Virus record (IMG/VR): IMGVR_UViG_3300008266_000414
Location: 1-31,191 of that record
Source: a virus
Reading direction: 5' to 3' (one strand)
Length of the DNA stretch: 31,191 nucleotides
Shown here: one piece after another, positions 1-6,278 of the stretch
Position numbering within the stretch: position 1 is the stretch's first letter
How the letters are laid out: the number at the start of each line of letters is the position of its first letter
Translations under genes and position numbers: made by a program
Notes under the pieces: model-generated
Databases searched by the model: none
What the model was told of the DNA's origin: nothing
Seen by the model: only the letters and a program-made list of their open reading frames with translations

Positions 1-144
1 GAGACTGTTGGCGCAGAGGCATCGGGGATTGCTTTGGATTATGCCGAGGCGTTTCTAGCGCAGGTGAATTGGTATGAAATCGCGTCGATGAATATCGATG
101 CGTATCGGCCAGAGGCGGATGAAGATGAAGAGGAGGATGCGTGA
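1..144 (+). CDS. C-terminal end of an unknown acidic protein (partial)
   Basis: The frame is open from base 1 to a TGA at 142-144 and gives 47 residues of a protein whose start lies left of the window. The tail is strongly acidic, ending in a run of Asp/Glu (ADEDEEEDA). I do not recognise the family. The stop overlaps the ATG of the next gene (TGATG), the same tight coupling seen throughout the small-gene cluster, which supports it as a real gene end rather than chance. No function can be given. Confidence 0.6.
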   Translation, partial: ETVGAEASGIALDYAEAFLAQVNWYEIASMNIDAYRPEADEDEEEDA

Positions 145-317
145 TGGCTGCGACATACGTTTTTAGCACGGATTTATATATCGGTGCGGATAGCTTGGAG
201 GAGGCACGGGATGGCCTCTTGGAATTGCTGGCTATGATGGTTCGCGGCGAGGATAGCGGCGCGTTTGAACTGATAGAGATGATTTACGAGGAGAAGAATG
301 ATGCCGAATTGGTGTGA
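144..317 (+). CDS. Hypothetical protein, 57 aa
   Basis: A 57-residue frame starts MAATYVFSTDLYIGADSLEE and ends in KNDAELV. Its ATG overlaps the stop of the preceding gene, and its last 17 bases overlap the next gene. The middle (ARDGLLELLAMMVRGED) looks amphipathic and helical, and the protein is acidic. No known domain is recognised. Support comes from the overlap architecture and from a composition like its neighbours. It probably belongs to the set of small early phage proteins of unknown role. Confidence 0.55.
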   Translation: MAATYVFSTDLYIGADSLEEARDGLLELLAMMVRGEDSGAFELIEMIYEEKNDAELV

Positions 318-609
318 AAATGTGGTGACGTTTACGGGGCCGAGGGCGAAGCTAGACGCGCTGATTGATGGCGCTGGCAAGCGGGAATTGTTGAACACAA
401 TCCGCCCGATGCCGGATAGCGTCTTTCGGGGGAACGTGGGCAGTGCCGAGCGCGAGAAGCATGGCTCGAATAATTGGTATGACTGGAGCGTTGAGCATTG
501 GGGGACGAAATGGGAGGTTGGTGACGTTGGCATTGAGGACGAGGGCGAGAGCGTGACGTTCCGCTTTGACAGCGCATGGTCGCCACCTGTTGAGGCGTAT
601 CGTCGGTGA
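301..609 (+). CDS. Api92-like (DUF1281-type) phage protein, possibly frameshifted at its end
   Basis: The product (102 aa) begins MPNWCENVVTFTGP and carries WGTKWEV and FDSAWSPPVEAY. These are the hallmarks of the Api92/DUF1281-type small phage and plasmid proteins, which have a ferredoxin-like fold and no known activity. I chose ATG 301 over ATG 298 because the family starts MPNWC and because GAGGAG then lies about 7 bases upstream. The frame stops at TGA 607-609 soon after the AWSPP motif, whereas relatives usually continue. The +1 frame stays open across this point to TGA 671-673 and reads an acidic stretch (GECEDEELRDCFAFAFEEW). That stretch then overlaps the next start, as expected of a true gene end. 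The gene may therefore be frame-broken or frameshifted. Confidence 0.75.
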   Translation: MPNWCENVVTFTGPRAKLDALIDGAGKRELLNTIRPMPDSVFRGNVGSAEREKHGSNNWYDWSVEHWGTKWEVGDVGIEDEGESVTFRFDSAWSPPVEAYRR

Positions 610-673
610 GTGCGAGGATGAAGAGCTGCGCGATTGTTTCGCGTTTGCGTTTGAGGAGTGGGACGATGAATGA
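599..673 (+). other. Candidate frameshifted tail of the Api92-like gene
   Basis: This open stretch in the +1 frame relative to the Api92-like gene has no start codon of its own. It encodes about 24 residues rich in Asp, Glu, Phe and Trp, in the same acidic style as neighbouring proteins, and stops at 671-673, overlapping the next ATG at 666. The frame used by the competing longer reading (GTG 606) would instead give a very basic, Arg/Ser-rich leader unlike anything else in the cluster. The stretch is therefore more likely the displaced C-terminus of the upstream gene, through sequencing error, mutation or +1 frameshifting. Confidence 0.35.
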
Positions 674-971
674 AGCGAAGGATTTGGCGAGATATGCGGC
701 GATTTTTGCTGCCGATGCAGGGACGGACGCGCTGTATTATGATGAACGCTACACCGATGAGATGGCGGAGCTGTGCATATCGGTAGCAGAGGAGGCGATT
801 CGGCGGCGCGAGGCGGCCAGAGAAGCTGGCGAGGACTTTTACGCCTGTGAATTTGTAGAGGTGGCTGCGGATGCGCTGAACCAGTGCCATGCGGCAACGC
901 TGGAGCAGTTGTTTGAAGCTGGGCAGATGGCTTCGGATAGCTTGGCGGGGAAGGATCGGGACGATGACTGA
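666..971 (+). CDS. Hypothetical protein, 101 aa
   Basis: A small, acidic, Ala-rich helical protein starting MNEAKDLARYAAIFAADAG. The ATG at 666 is preferred over the upstream in-frame GTG 606 because a GGAG sits 7 bases upstream, and because the extra 20 residues would be an Arg/Ser-rich stretch that looks out of frame. It contains a YYDERYTDEMAELC segment, then helices with EEAIRRREAARE. The C-terminus ends KDRDDD and overlaps the next gene by 8 bases. No family is recognised. Its position suggests the early accessory set. Confidence 0.65.
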   Translation: MNEAKDLARYAAIFAADAGTDALYYDERYTDEMAELCISVAEEAIRRREAAREAGEDFYACEFVEVAADALNQCHAATLEQLFEAGQMASDSLAGKDRDDD

Positions 972-1224
972 CGATATATTCCGCACAGTGCGTGAGCTTC
1001 TGGAGAGCAGCGATTGCGTGCTGATGGGCAATGCGGTGAACACGGAAGGCAAGCTGTATGACGATAGCGTAGCGAACCTGACCGCGATCTTGGCGATGCA
1101 GGAGCGTTATGACGCGATGCGGACGGCACTGCAAAGCATGGTTCTGAATTATGCTGCGTTTGGTCGGGTGACGGACACCTTCGTGGCTGATGCTGCGCGG
1201 CTGCTGGAGGAGATAGACGGATGA
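964..1224 (+). CDS. Hypothetical protein, 86 aa
   Basis: Starts MTDDIFRTVRELLESSDCVL, with AAGGA 8 bases before the ATG, and overlaps the upstream gene by 8 bases. The sequence is helical, with repeated Met/Ala/Leu (ILAMQERYDAMRTALQSM), and ends RLLEEIDG. The stop overlaps the next ATG (ATGA). No known domain is recognised. Length and layout match the small accessory proteins of phage early regions. Confidence 0.65.
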   Translation: MTDDIFRTVRELLESSDCVLMGNAVNTEGKLYDDSVANLTAILAMQERYDAMRTALQSMVLNYAAFGRVTDTFVADAARLLEEIDG

Positions 1225-1394
1225 ACGTGCGGCTGGAGGTGGATTGCAAGGAAGTTGCGCGGTTCGAGTATGGCATTCACGCCATGTGGGCGGCGCGGTC
1301 TTTGAGCATGGAGGACGATAGGCTTTGGACTGTGACTGATGAGCGCGACAGCGAGGTGACAGTGATCGAATACCGCAATGGGAAGGGATATTGA
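1221..1394 (+). CDS. Hypothetical protein, 57 aa
   Basis: A 57-residue frame (start MNVRLEVDCKEVARFEYGIH, end YRNGKGY) begins in an ATGA overlap with the upstream gene and stops one base before the next ATG at 1396. Its alternating polar and hydrophobic pattern (VRLEVDCKEV, DRLWTVTDERD, EVTVIEYRN) suggests a small mostly beta protein. No homology is recognised. It is supported by complete tiling between neighbours. Confidence 0.6.
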   Translation: MNVRLEVDCKEVARFEYGIHAMWAARSLSMEDDRLWTVTDERDSEVTVIEYRNGKGY

Positions 1395-1395
1395 T

Positions 1396-1653
1396 ATGAT
1401 TGTGAATATGACACTGGAAGTGACGCTGACCCTGCCGGATGACAGTGCGTCGATGGACATGGCAGGTGGGCGCGGCTGGGTTCTGCCCAATGGGGATTTC
1501 GAGTTTGATTTCACGCTGGGCTTTTCCGTGATGGCTAGTCACGAGCTGGACGCACGGGTGAAGCTGAAGGAATTGCTGAAGGCGATTAGCAAGGAAGAGA
1601 TTTTGTGGGCAATGCAGATTGTGGATGAGGAAGAGGAGAAGGATGATGCGTAA
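1396..1653 (+). CDS. Hypothetical protein, 85 aa
   Basis: I chose ATG 1396 (MIVNMTLEVTLTLPDDS) because GAAGGG lies 8-9 bases upstream, whereas the in-frame ATG at 1378 has no ribosome site and would overlap the upstream gene more. The N-terminal half looks like beta strands, followed by GGRGWVLPNGDFEFDF. The C-terminal half is a helix with LKELLKAISKEEILWAM and an acidic tail, EEEEKDDA. No family is recognised. It overlaps the next gene by 8 bases. Confidence 0.65.
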   Translation: MIVNMTLEVTLTLPDDSASMDMAGGRGWVLPNGDFEFDFTLGFSVMASHELDARVKLKELLKAISKEEILWAMQIVDEEEEKDDA

Positions 1654-1906
1654 ATGGTTAGCAGAGAAGTTTTTTGATTGGGCTGTTCGTCTGGACTGGG
1701 ATGCGGTTTTTATAATGTCATTGGAAGTTGTGATGATCGAGGCCAAGGAGGAGAAATTATTTACCCCGAAGAAGAAGGTTGGCCGTCCGCTTGGCAGCAA
1801 GGATAAGAAGCCGCGCAATAAGGCGAACATGGGCCGTCCGGCTGGTAGCAAGAATAAATCCTCATCGCGCAAGAATAAATCCTCATCAAGCGAGGTGCAG
1901 CCATGA
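1646..1906 (+). CDS. Small basic protein with two AT-hook-like motifs
   Basis: An 86-residue protein from ATG 1646, with GGAGAAGG just upstream (ATG 1643 is also possible). The first half is amphipathic (MRKWLAEKFFDWAVRLDWDA). The second half is Lys/Ser-rich with two copies of a GRP-x-GSK-x-K unit: VGRPLGSKDKK and MGRPAGSKNKS. GRP flanked by basic residues is the core of AT-hook motifs, which bind the minor groove of A/T-rich DNA. It stands out as strongly basic among acidic neighbours. Plausible roles are binding host or phage DNA, or a host-takeover regulator; this is inference from the motif. The end carries a short duplicated stretch (see the repeat entry). Confidence 0.7.
   Translation: MRKWLAEKFFDWAVRLDWDAVFIMSLEVVMIEAKEEKLFTPKKKVGRPLGSKDKKPRNKANMGRPAGSKNKSSSRKNKSSSSEVQP
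1848..1887 (+). repeat. Short tandem repeat inside the AT-hook gene
   Basis: The 19-base unit GCAAGAATAAATCCTCATC occurs at 1848-1866 and again at 1869-1887, a period of 21 bases. It keeps the frame and duplicates the residues KNKSSS in the basic tail. It probably arose by slippage and lengthens the Lys/Ser-rich tail. Confidence 0.85.
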
Positions 1907-2091
1907 GAGAGCTAGACGCAGCAGACGCAGGTGAGCTGCTCGATGTGCTGGATTTGCTTGTCAATTCGATTGATGAACACGTTAATGGGGATGACAGCCC
2001 GTATATCGACCCGTCTTTATGGGATGACTATTACACGGCGTTTGACACGCTGGTTGAGTATGGCCGCAGAGAGCCGAGGAGGAAGAGATGA
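1903..2091 (+). CDS. Hypothetical acidic protein, 62 aa
   Basis: Starts MRELDAADAGELLDVLDLL in an ATGA overlap with the AT-hook gene. The body is acidic and helical and includes an aromatic patch (SLWDDYYTAFDTLVEYG), while the last ten residues are basic (RREPRRKR). The basic codons contain the GAGGAGGAAG ribosome site of the next gene. No family is recognised. Confidence 0.65.
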   Translation: MRELDAADAGELLDVLDLLVNSIDEHVNGDDSPYIDPSLWDDYYTAFDTLVEYGRREPRRKR

Positions 2092-2369
2092 ACACGGAAG
2101 AACGATTCGTGGTGAAACAGATAGTGGGGCGCGCTCTGGACAAGGGCTATTTGTTGTCGGTGTTTGACGGCGAGGAATATCCTATCATGCACAGCGATGA
2201 CCCTGAAGCGGTGATGGTCGAGCTGGGGCACTGCGACGAAGAGTGGCTGCAGGTGGCGAACGCTGACCGCAAGCGGATTGGTTCTATTTATCTGGTCTAC
2301 GGCAATGACGCTGACGAGGTGGTCGCGGACTGCACGGACAAGCCGGAGATTTTGGAGATTGTGGGATGA
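2088..2369 (+). CDS. Hypothetical protein, 93 aa
   Basis: Starts MNTEERFVVKQIVGRALDKG, with a strong GAGGAGGAAGAG ribosome site and an ATGA overlap with the upstream gene. The sequence reads as a compact alpha/beta protein (YLLSVFDGEEYPI, SIYLVYGNDADEVVADC). I recall similar small proteins in phages of aquatic proteobacteria, without a function. It overlaps the next gene by four bases (ATGA). Confidence 0.7.
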   Translation: MNTEERFVVKQIVGRALDKGYLLSVFDGEEYPIMHSDDPEAVMVELGHCDEEWLQVANADRKRIGSIYLVYGNDADEVVADCTDKPEILEIVG

Positions 2370-2560
2370 CTGATACCGAAGTTATACTGAAGGCACGCGA
2401 TGCCTTTAGTGAACGTGATAGGGCGGCGCGTAGGCTGCAAGAGATTGATGGTGAGATCAAGGAGCTGGTGAAGGCGTATAGCTTGGCGACTAAGGTCTGG
2501 GGCTTCACGGCGCTAATGTTGAGGCAGGCTGTGCGTGCGAGGCTGGGCGACGCTGCGTAA
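2366..2560 (+). CDS. Hypothetical helical protein, 64 aa
   Basis: Starts MTDTEVILKARDAFSERD, overlaps the previous stop by ATGA, and shares one base with the next ATG (TAATG). The central part (RAARRLQEIDGEIKELVKAY) looks like a charged coiled coil, and the C-terminal part is Arg/Ala-rich. No family is recognised. Confidence 0.65.
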   Translation: MTDTEVILKARDAFSERDRAARRLQEIDGEIKELVKAYSLATKVWGFTALMLRQAVRARLGDAA

Positions 2561-2832
2561 TGCTGGGCTATGCGAACCGCTATGAGGAGAAGGGGACTCT
2601 TCCCTTCGAGGTGGTAGGTTGGCGTCCGGCCATGATCATGGGCCATTGCACGAATGAGGAAGAGCAGGACTGGACGATAGCACCTGACCCGCAAGCACTG
2701 ACGTTCCGTATCCGGCTGGACAAGCATGGGAAATGGAAGGATGCAGCGGGAAAGGTGTATCGCACCGAGGCTATTCCGATACGCTTCCACCGATATAGTT
2801 TTGTCGGAGGCGTTTACGACAGCGAGAGTTAA
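2560..2832 (+). CDS. Hypothetical protein, 90 aa, last gene of the small cluster
   Basis: Starts MLGYANRYEEKGTLPFEVVG at a TAATG overlap. The sequence contains FRIRLDKHGKWKDAAGKVYR and a C-terminal beta-like stretch (IRFHRYSFVGGVYDSES). No domain is recognised. It is the last of twelve consecutive small genes. The first sizeable gap of the + strand follows it, so it may end this translational chain. Confidence 0.65.
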   Translation: MLGYANRYEEKGTLPFEVVGWRPAMIMGHCTNEEEQDWTIAPDPQALTFRIRLDKHGKWKDAAGKVYRTEAIPIRFHRYSFVGGVYDSES

Positions 2833-2833
2833 G

Positions 2834-2862
2834 GCTTGTAAGTTTCGGTTCCGTATGCAAGC
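2834..2862 (+). promoter_or_regulatory. Dyad in the 79-base gap before the primase genes
   Basis: GCTTGTA (2834-2840) can pair with TGCAAGC (2856-2862) through seven positions, one of them G-U, closing a 15-base loop. It starts two bases after the stop of the small-gene cluster. There is no T-run after it, so it is not a standard intrinsic terminator. It could be a transcript-end hairpin or a processing site. The rest of the gap to 2911 holds only the AAAGG ribosome site of the next gene and a weak promoter-like pair. Confidence 0.35.
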
Positions 2863-2911
2863 ATTAGTGTTTGTGCGTTTGACGGCGCGATTTTAGAAAG
2901 GTATTAACAAC

Positions 2912-3304
2912 ATGACCGGAAAATGTGGCAATGTCCAAGGCTTGCCTAAAAACCACATAGCTTCCAGCGAGCGGCCTCCTTTCCCCGCCGCTGGCAAGGC
3001 CGTCAATCTCCGGTCAATATCTATAAGCGACATCAAGGATCGCTTGAGTTCCACACACATCGAGGCACTGTGCAAGGCTTGGCTGCCGGATGGCAAGCGG
3101 CAGGGTGGGTGGTTTGTCTGCCGCACTCCGTGGCGCGAGGATCGCAGTGCTTCGCTGGGCGTTTCGCTTAGCACGGGGCGTTGGAAAGATTTTGCGACTG
3201 GGGAACATGGCGACATGATCGACCTGTCTATGAGGCTATTCGGGGATAGCCTGCATGAAACATTAAAAGGATTCGCAGATATGCTGGGCATGAACCATGC
3301 GTAA
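2912..3304 (+). CDS. Primase zinc-finger-like N-terminal domain protein without zinc ligands
   Basis: A 130-residue protein starting MTGKCGNVQG, with AAAGG upstream. Residues about 55-111 follow the plan of DnaG/gp4-type zinc-binding domains: WLPDG, then GWFVCRTPWREDRSASLGVS, then RWKDFATGEHGDMIDLSMRL. The last segment matches the usual 'wkDfatGe.GD.idl' signature. The family normally has Cys/His zinc ligands around the CPFH position. Here only C70 is present in that region, so the domain is degenerate or metal-free. It overlaps the primase-helicase gene by 8 bases and probably acts with it as the template-recognition part, split off as a separate chain. Confidence 0.75.
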   Translation: MTGKCGNVQGLPKNHIASSERPPFPAAGKAVNLRSISISDIKDRLSSTHIEALCKAWLPDGKRQGGWFVCRTPWREDRSASLGVSLSTGRWKDFATGEHGDMIDLSMRLFGDSLHETLKGFADMLGMNHA

Positions 3305-5279
3305 GATAGACCTGACGGCGGTTAAGGCCGAGGACATAACGGACACACCGAGCATAGTCACACCCATGCCAGAGCCGATTGAGGTTCCTGCGAAGTTGAA
3401 GGCTGCACTGGGCGGTGAGCCGGACTCGATGTGGATATACCGCCTTGCTGATGGCTCTGCCTTTGGTGCGGTGGCACGCTGGAACCCTGAAGGGAAGCGC
3501 AAAGAAATCCGACCGATTGTTTGGGACGGAAAGAAGTTTCTGACCTCTGGGTTTGGGACTGGCCGTCCGTTGTATAACAGCGACATGATTGCGTCCGCGC
3601 CGAACTCGCCTGTGCTGATTGTCGAGGGTGAGAAGGCTGCGGATGCAGCGCAGCAGTATCTGCCTGAGGGTTGGGTTGTTGCGACGTGGCAGGGTGGCGC
3701 GAACGCTGTGGATCAGAGTAGCTGGGCTGTGCTTGAGGGTCACAGTGTTGTTGTCTGGCCGGATAATGATGGCGCTGGGGCGCAGGCTGCGATGGAGATA
3801 CAGGCTATTCTGGCGCGTCACGCTGTTCCGGTTTCGATTGTGGGGCTGAGCCCTGCGTTTCCTGATGGCTGGGACTTGGGCGACGAGCTGCCAGCGAAGG
3901 TAAAGCCGGAGAATATCACGGGCCTGCTGCGGCGGGAGCTGAAGCGTGCTGCTGTGGCTACACCGGACGCGCCGGAGCCTGTGAAAGAGAAGAAGGTCAT
4001 TGACTACGACGAGGATGCGGAGCGTGAGTGGCGACCGCTGGGCTATGATCACATGAAATATATGCTGATGACGCAGCAACGGGAGCAGGTGGATGTGTTC
4101 GATCCCGACCGCCTGATGAGCCAGAAGGGCTGCATGAATATCTATGGCGACCCGACCTACTGGGGCGGCCAGCAAGGCAAGCCGGACGGCAAGGGCGTGG
4201 ACTGGATACAGTCTGGGATTACTATCATGGATCGTTGCCATGAGCTTGGCGTCTATGATCCGAAGCGCCTGCGTGGGCGCGGCATCTGGATTGATAAGGC
4301 TGACGATAACGTCGAGCGGGCAGTGATGAACACGGGCAGTAAGCTGGTGGTCAGTCGGTCTGGTGGTGCGACACGGGAGATTCCGTTTGTTCGGTTCAAG
4401 AGCCGCTGGATTTACGAGAAGAACGCCGACCTGATCTTGGATGTGGACGACTATAACACACGGGCCAGCGATGACGATGGCCGCATGATCCGTGAGCTGT
4501 GCAACAAGGTGCGCTGGGATGCGCCGATCTATGGCGACCTATTGGCTGGCTGGATTGCGACGGCGGTAGTTTGCGGTGGTCTGCAGTGGCGGACGCACGC
4601 TTGGGTTACAGGCAATCAGGGTTCGGGTAAATCGACAGTGGTCAATGAGATTGCGGGCGCGTGCCTTGGGGACTTGGCTATCTATCCATTAGGGGCAACG
4701 ACCGAGGCTGGCATCCGTCAGGTGGTGCGTAATGATGCTATGCCAGTGGTGTTCGATGAGAGCGAGGCTGACGATAAGCAGAAGATGCAGGCCGAGGCGC
4801 GGCGCAAGGCGGTTCTGGATCTGATGCGGCAGGCTTCGAGCGAGGGGCGTGGCCGCATTCTGAAGGGGTCGGCGAACCATAGCGCACAGGCGTTTACGAT
4901 GCGGTCGTCGTTCCTGATGTCATCGATTGGTGTTGGCCTGAAGGAAGCAGCTGACCTTACGAGAACGGCAGTGCTGACGATCAAGCCGCTGGACAGTTAC
5001 AGCCATGACGAGCGGAAGAAGAAGGAGCAGGAGTTCAAGGACTTCCTGAGCCTTGCATCGGAGATACCGCAGGATATGCCGCAGCGCCTGTTGGCACGGC
5101 AGTTGCATAACATATTTACGCTGCGTCACAACGTGGAGATATTCAAGGAAACGATTGCTACTGTGCTGGCGAACCGACGCATTGGCGACCAGCTGGGGAC
5201 GCTGATGGCTGGCTGCTATAGCCTGTATCGAGGACATATCGCTGCTGCATCACATCGTGGGGAGCATGATCCGCGTTGA
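3297..5279 (+). CDS. Primase-helicase: TOPRIM domain plus P-loop ATPase
   Basis: A 660-residue replication protein. Residues 105-170 form a TOPRIM-like domain with the acidic pair in VEGEKAAD (E110, E112) and WPDND (D156, D158), as in primases. Residues about 410-600 form a P-loop ATPase with Walker A GNQGSGKST (439-447) and Walker B VVFDE (D487, E488), as in phage/plasmid helicases. Together these should prime and unwind DNA at the phage fork in the cytoplasm. The start at 3297 overlaps the zinc-domain gene. The last ~16 residues (after YSLY) look out of frame, because the +1 frame here reads sequence that fits the conserved C-terminal region, continued in the next gene. See that entry and the finding. 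Confidence 0.88.
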   Translation: MRKIDLTAVKAEDITDTPSIVTPMPEPIEVPAKLKAALGGEPDSMWIYRLADGSAFGAVARWNPEGKRKEIRPIVWDGKKFLTSGFGTGRPLYNSDMIASAPNSPVLIVEGEKAADAAQQYLPEGWVVATWQGGANAVDQSSWAVLEGHSVVVWPDNDGAGAQAAMEIQAILARHAVPVSIVGLSPAFPDGWDLGDELPAKVKPENITGLLRRELKRAAVATPDAPEPVKEKKVIDYDEDAEREWRPLGYDHMKYMLMTQQREQVDVFDPDRLMSQKGCMNIYGDPTYWGGQQGKPDGKGVDWIQSGITIMDRCHELGVYDPKRLRGRGIWIDKADDNVERAVMNTGSKLVVSRSGGATREIPFVRFKSRWIYEKNADLILDVDDYNTRASDDDGRMIRELCNKVRWDAPIYGDLLAGWIATAVVCGGLQWRTHAWVTGNQGSGKSTVVNEIAGACLGDLAIYPLGATTEAGIRQVVRNDAMPVVFDESEADDKQKMQAEARRKAVLDLMRQASSEGRGRILKGSANHSAQAFTMRSSFLMSSIGVGLKEAADLTRTAVLTIKPLDSYSHDERKKKEQEFKDFLSLASEIPQDMPQRLLARQLHNIFTLRHNVEIFKETIATVLANRRIGDQLGTLMAGCYSLYRGHIAAASHRGEHDPR

Positions 5280-5625
5280 GACTGTTCACGGCGCACAGGA
5301 GCGGACGATTGGCGAGCTGCTGATAGTTTGCTTTACCCGCGATGACACGACGGACGTTCGGTTGAAAGTGGCAGAGTCCACGCTTTCCCGTTATGGAATG
5401 AAGATCGAACGTGAATATGGGAATGTCGTAGGAGTATGGATAGGCCAGAGCATCCAGCCGATGAACCGGATCATGCAAACGTCTGTCTATTTCGAGGGCT
5501 GGGCTGGTGTCTTGCTGCGCCACCCATACGCCAAGAAGAGCACCGAGAGTGTTCGCTTCGGGGGCGCGACTTCACGAGCGATTTATCTACCTAAACAGGA
5601 GTGGCCAGTAGGACTATGGGAATGA
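5257..5625 (+). CDS. C-terminal piece of the primase-helicase in the +1 frame
   Basis: This frame (122 aa from GTG 5257; ATG 5266 also possible) overlaps the primase-helicase end by 23 bases. Neither start has a well-placed ribosome site. The frame is open back to 5206 and reads EDISLLHHIVGSMIRVE in place of the upstream gene's last residues. Downstream are RTIGELL, GWAGVLLRHPYAKKSTESVRF and RAIYLP, the pattern I associate with the C-terminal domain of TOPRIM/P-loop phage replication proteins. The simplest reading is one ancestral gene broken or programmed at a +1 shift near 5221-5235. It could instead be a true separate subunit. The stop overlaps the next ATG (ATGA). Confidence 0.6.
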   Translation: MGSMIRVETVHGAQERTIGELLIVCFTRDDTTDVRLKVAESTLSRYGMKIEREYGNVVGVWIGQSIQPMNRIMQTSVYFEGWAGVLLRHPYAKKSTESVRFGGATSRAIYLPKQEWPVGLWE

Positions 5626-5789
5626 AGAATAAACACGAAGGCACTGAATTAGCCTTCCAGATCATCCGCGATTGGCCGGACACTACGCTTCTGGGCAAGC
5701 GTCCGCATCAAGTTTCTGCGGCGTTTGGTATCAGCTTGGATACTGCTGAAAGACTGTTGAAAGAAGAGCGTCGTCGCCGTAATTTCTGA
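5622..5789 (+). CDS. Small helix-turn-helix-like protein, 55 aa
   Basis: ATG 5622 overlaps the previous stop as ATGA and has AGGA 8 bases upstream, so it is preferred over the in-frame GTG 5601. The product starts MKNKHEGTELAFQIIRDWPD and contains PHQVSAAFGISLDTAERLLK. The 'vsaaFgiSldTaerllk' spacing resembles a helix-turn-helix recognition unit, followed by a basic tail (EERRRRNF). A DNA-binding regulator is plausible, but the match is short and rests on pattern alone. Confidence 0.6.
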   Translation: MKNKHEGTELAFQIIRDWPDTTLLGKRPHQVSAAFGISLDTAERLLKEERRRRNF

Positions 5790-5842
5790 GTTGAATTACA
5801 GTGATGAATGTGCGAGATTGATAAAAACAACCGGAGAATGAT

Positions 5843-6070
5843 ATGAGTTTTGAAATTGAAGATGAACATGCGATTCCTGCTGCGCGGCAGCATAGTGGAC
5901 GCCGAGAAAAATACCCTTGGTCGCAGCTGGATGTGGGCCAGAGCTTCTTTGTGAAGGATGTTGCGCTTCGCTCAATGAGCAGCACTGCGTCTCACGCTGG
6001 CCGTCGCAACGGCAAGAAGTTCATTGCCCGTGAGTCCGAAGGTGGCGTCCGGGTCTGGCGCTATGAGTGA
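5843..6070 (+). CDS. DUF7303-like small phage protein, 75 aa
   Basis: Starts MSFEIEDEHAIPAARQHSGR, preceded by CCGGAGAATGAT. It contains YPWSQLDVGQSFFVKD, then an Arg/Ser-rich middle, and ends KKFIARESEGGVRVWRYE. This 'L.vG.SF.v ... F..R....G.rvWR' plan is that of a family of small phage proteins I know as DUF7303, function unknown. The second copy at 7036-7236 keeps the same outline (MEVGDIRTFD ... GDTIRIMRV). The 53-base gap before it shows nothing but the ribosome site. Confidence 0.7.
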   Translation: MSFEIEDEHAIPAARQHSGRREKYPWSQLDVGQSFFVKDVALRSMSSTASHAGRRNGKKFIARESEGGVRVWRYE

Positions 6071-6278
6071 TATAGTCGAGGCAATGGACATTGACGGGCA
6101 GCTGTATGTGTCCGGCCACAATCTACCGCAATTTCTTGAGCGCGCTATGGAACGAGGCGCGGAGATCGAACGCGCCCGCATCGTGGCGTGGCTGCGTGAT
6201 GACGTTGCCACAGTGATAAGCGACTTGATCAGCATACAGATCGAGGAGTGCGTCCATATGAAGGATTCCGTGGAGTGA
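6063..6278 (+). CDS. Hypothetical protein, 71 aa
   Basis: I chose ATG 6063 (MSDIVEAMDIDGQLYVSG) because it overlaps the preceding stop by eight bases, as neighbours do. A longer reading from 6024 would sit inside the DUF7303-like gene. It includes a helical AMERGAEIERARIVAWLRDD. The 'ERARI' unit recurs in the next gene (EERARIVGIIQG), so the two may be diverged relatives. No domain is recognised. Confidence 0.6.
   Translation: MSDIVEAMDIDGQLYVSGHNLPQFLERAMERGAEIERARIVAWLRDDVATVISDLISIQIEECVHMKDSVE

Noticed and set aside
352-1872. Long open frame of 506 codons on the - strand across the small early genes
   Set aside because: It is antisense to eight tiled + strand genes, is rich in Ser/Pro/His/Arg with no domain, and has no ribosome site. 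It is a shadow created by the codon bias of the + strand genes.
2879-2907. TTGACG with TATTAA 17 bases on, before the primase zinc-domain gene
   Set aside because: Transcription would begin at about the ATG (2912) and skip the AAAGG ribosome site, so the match is probably chance.
3228-4241. Open frame of 337 codons on the - strand
   Set aside because: It is opposite the clearly recognised primase-helicase gene, is Arg/His/Leu-rich, and matches no family pattern.
5790-5842. Possible promoter in the gap before the first DUF7303-like gene
   Set aside because: TTGAAT and GATAAA are present but 22 bases apart, too far for a usual sigma70 site.
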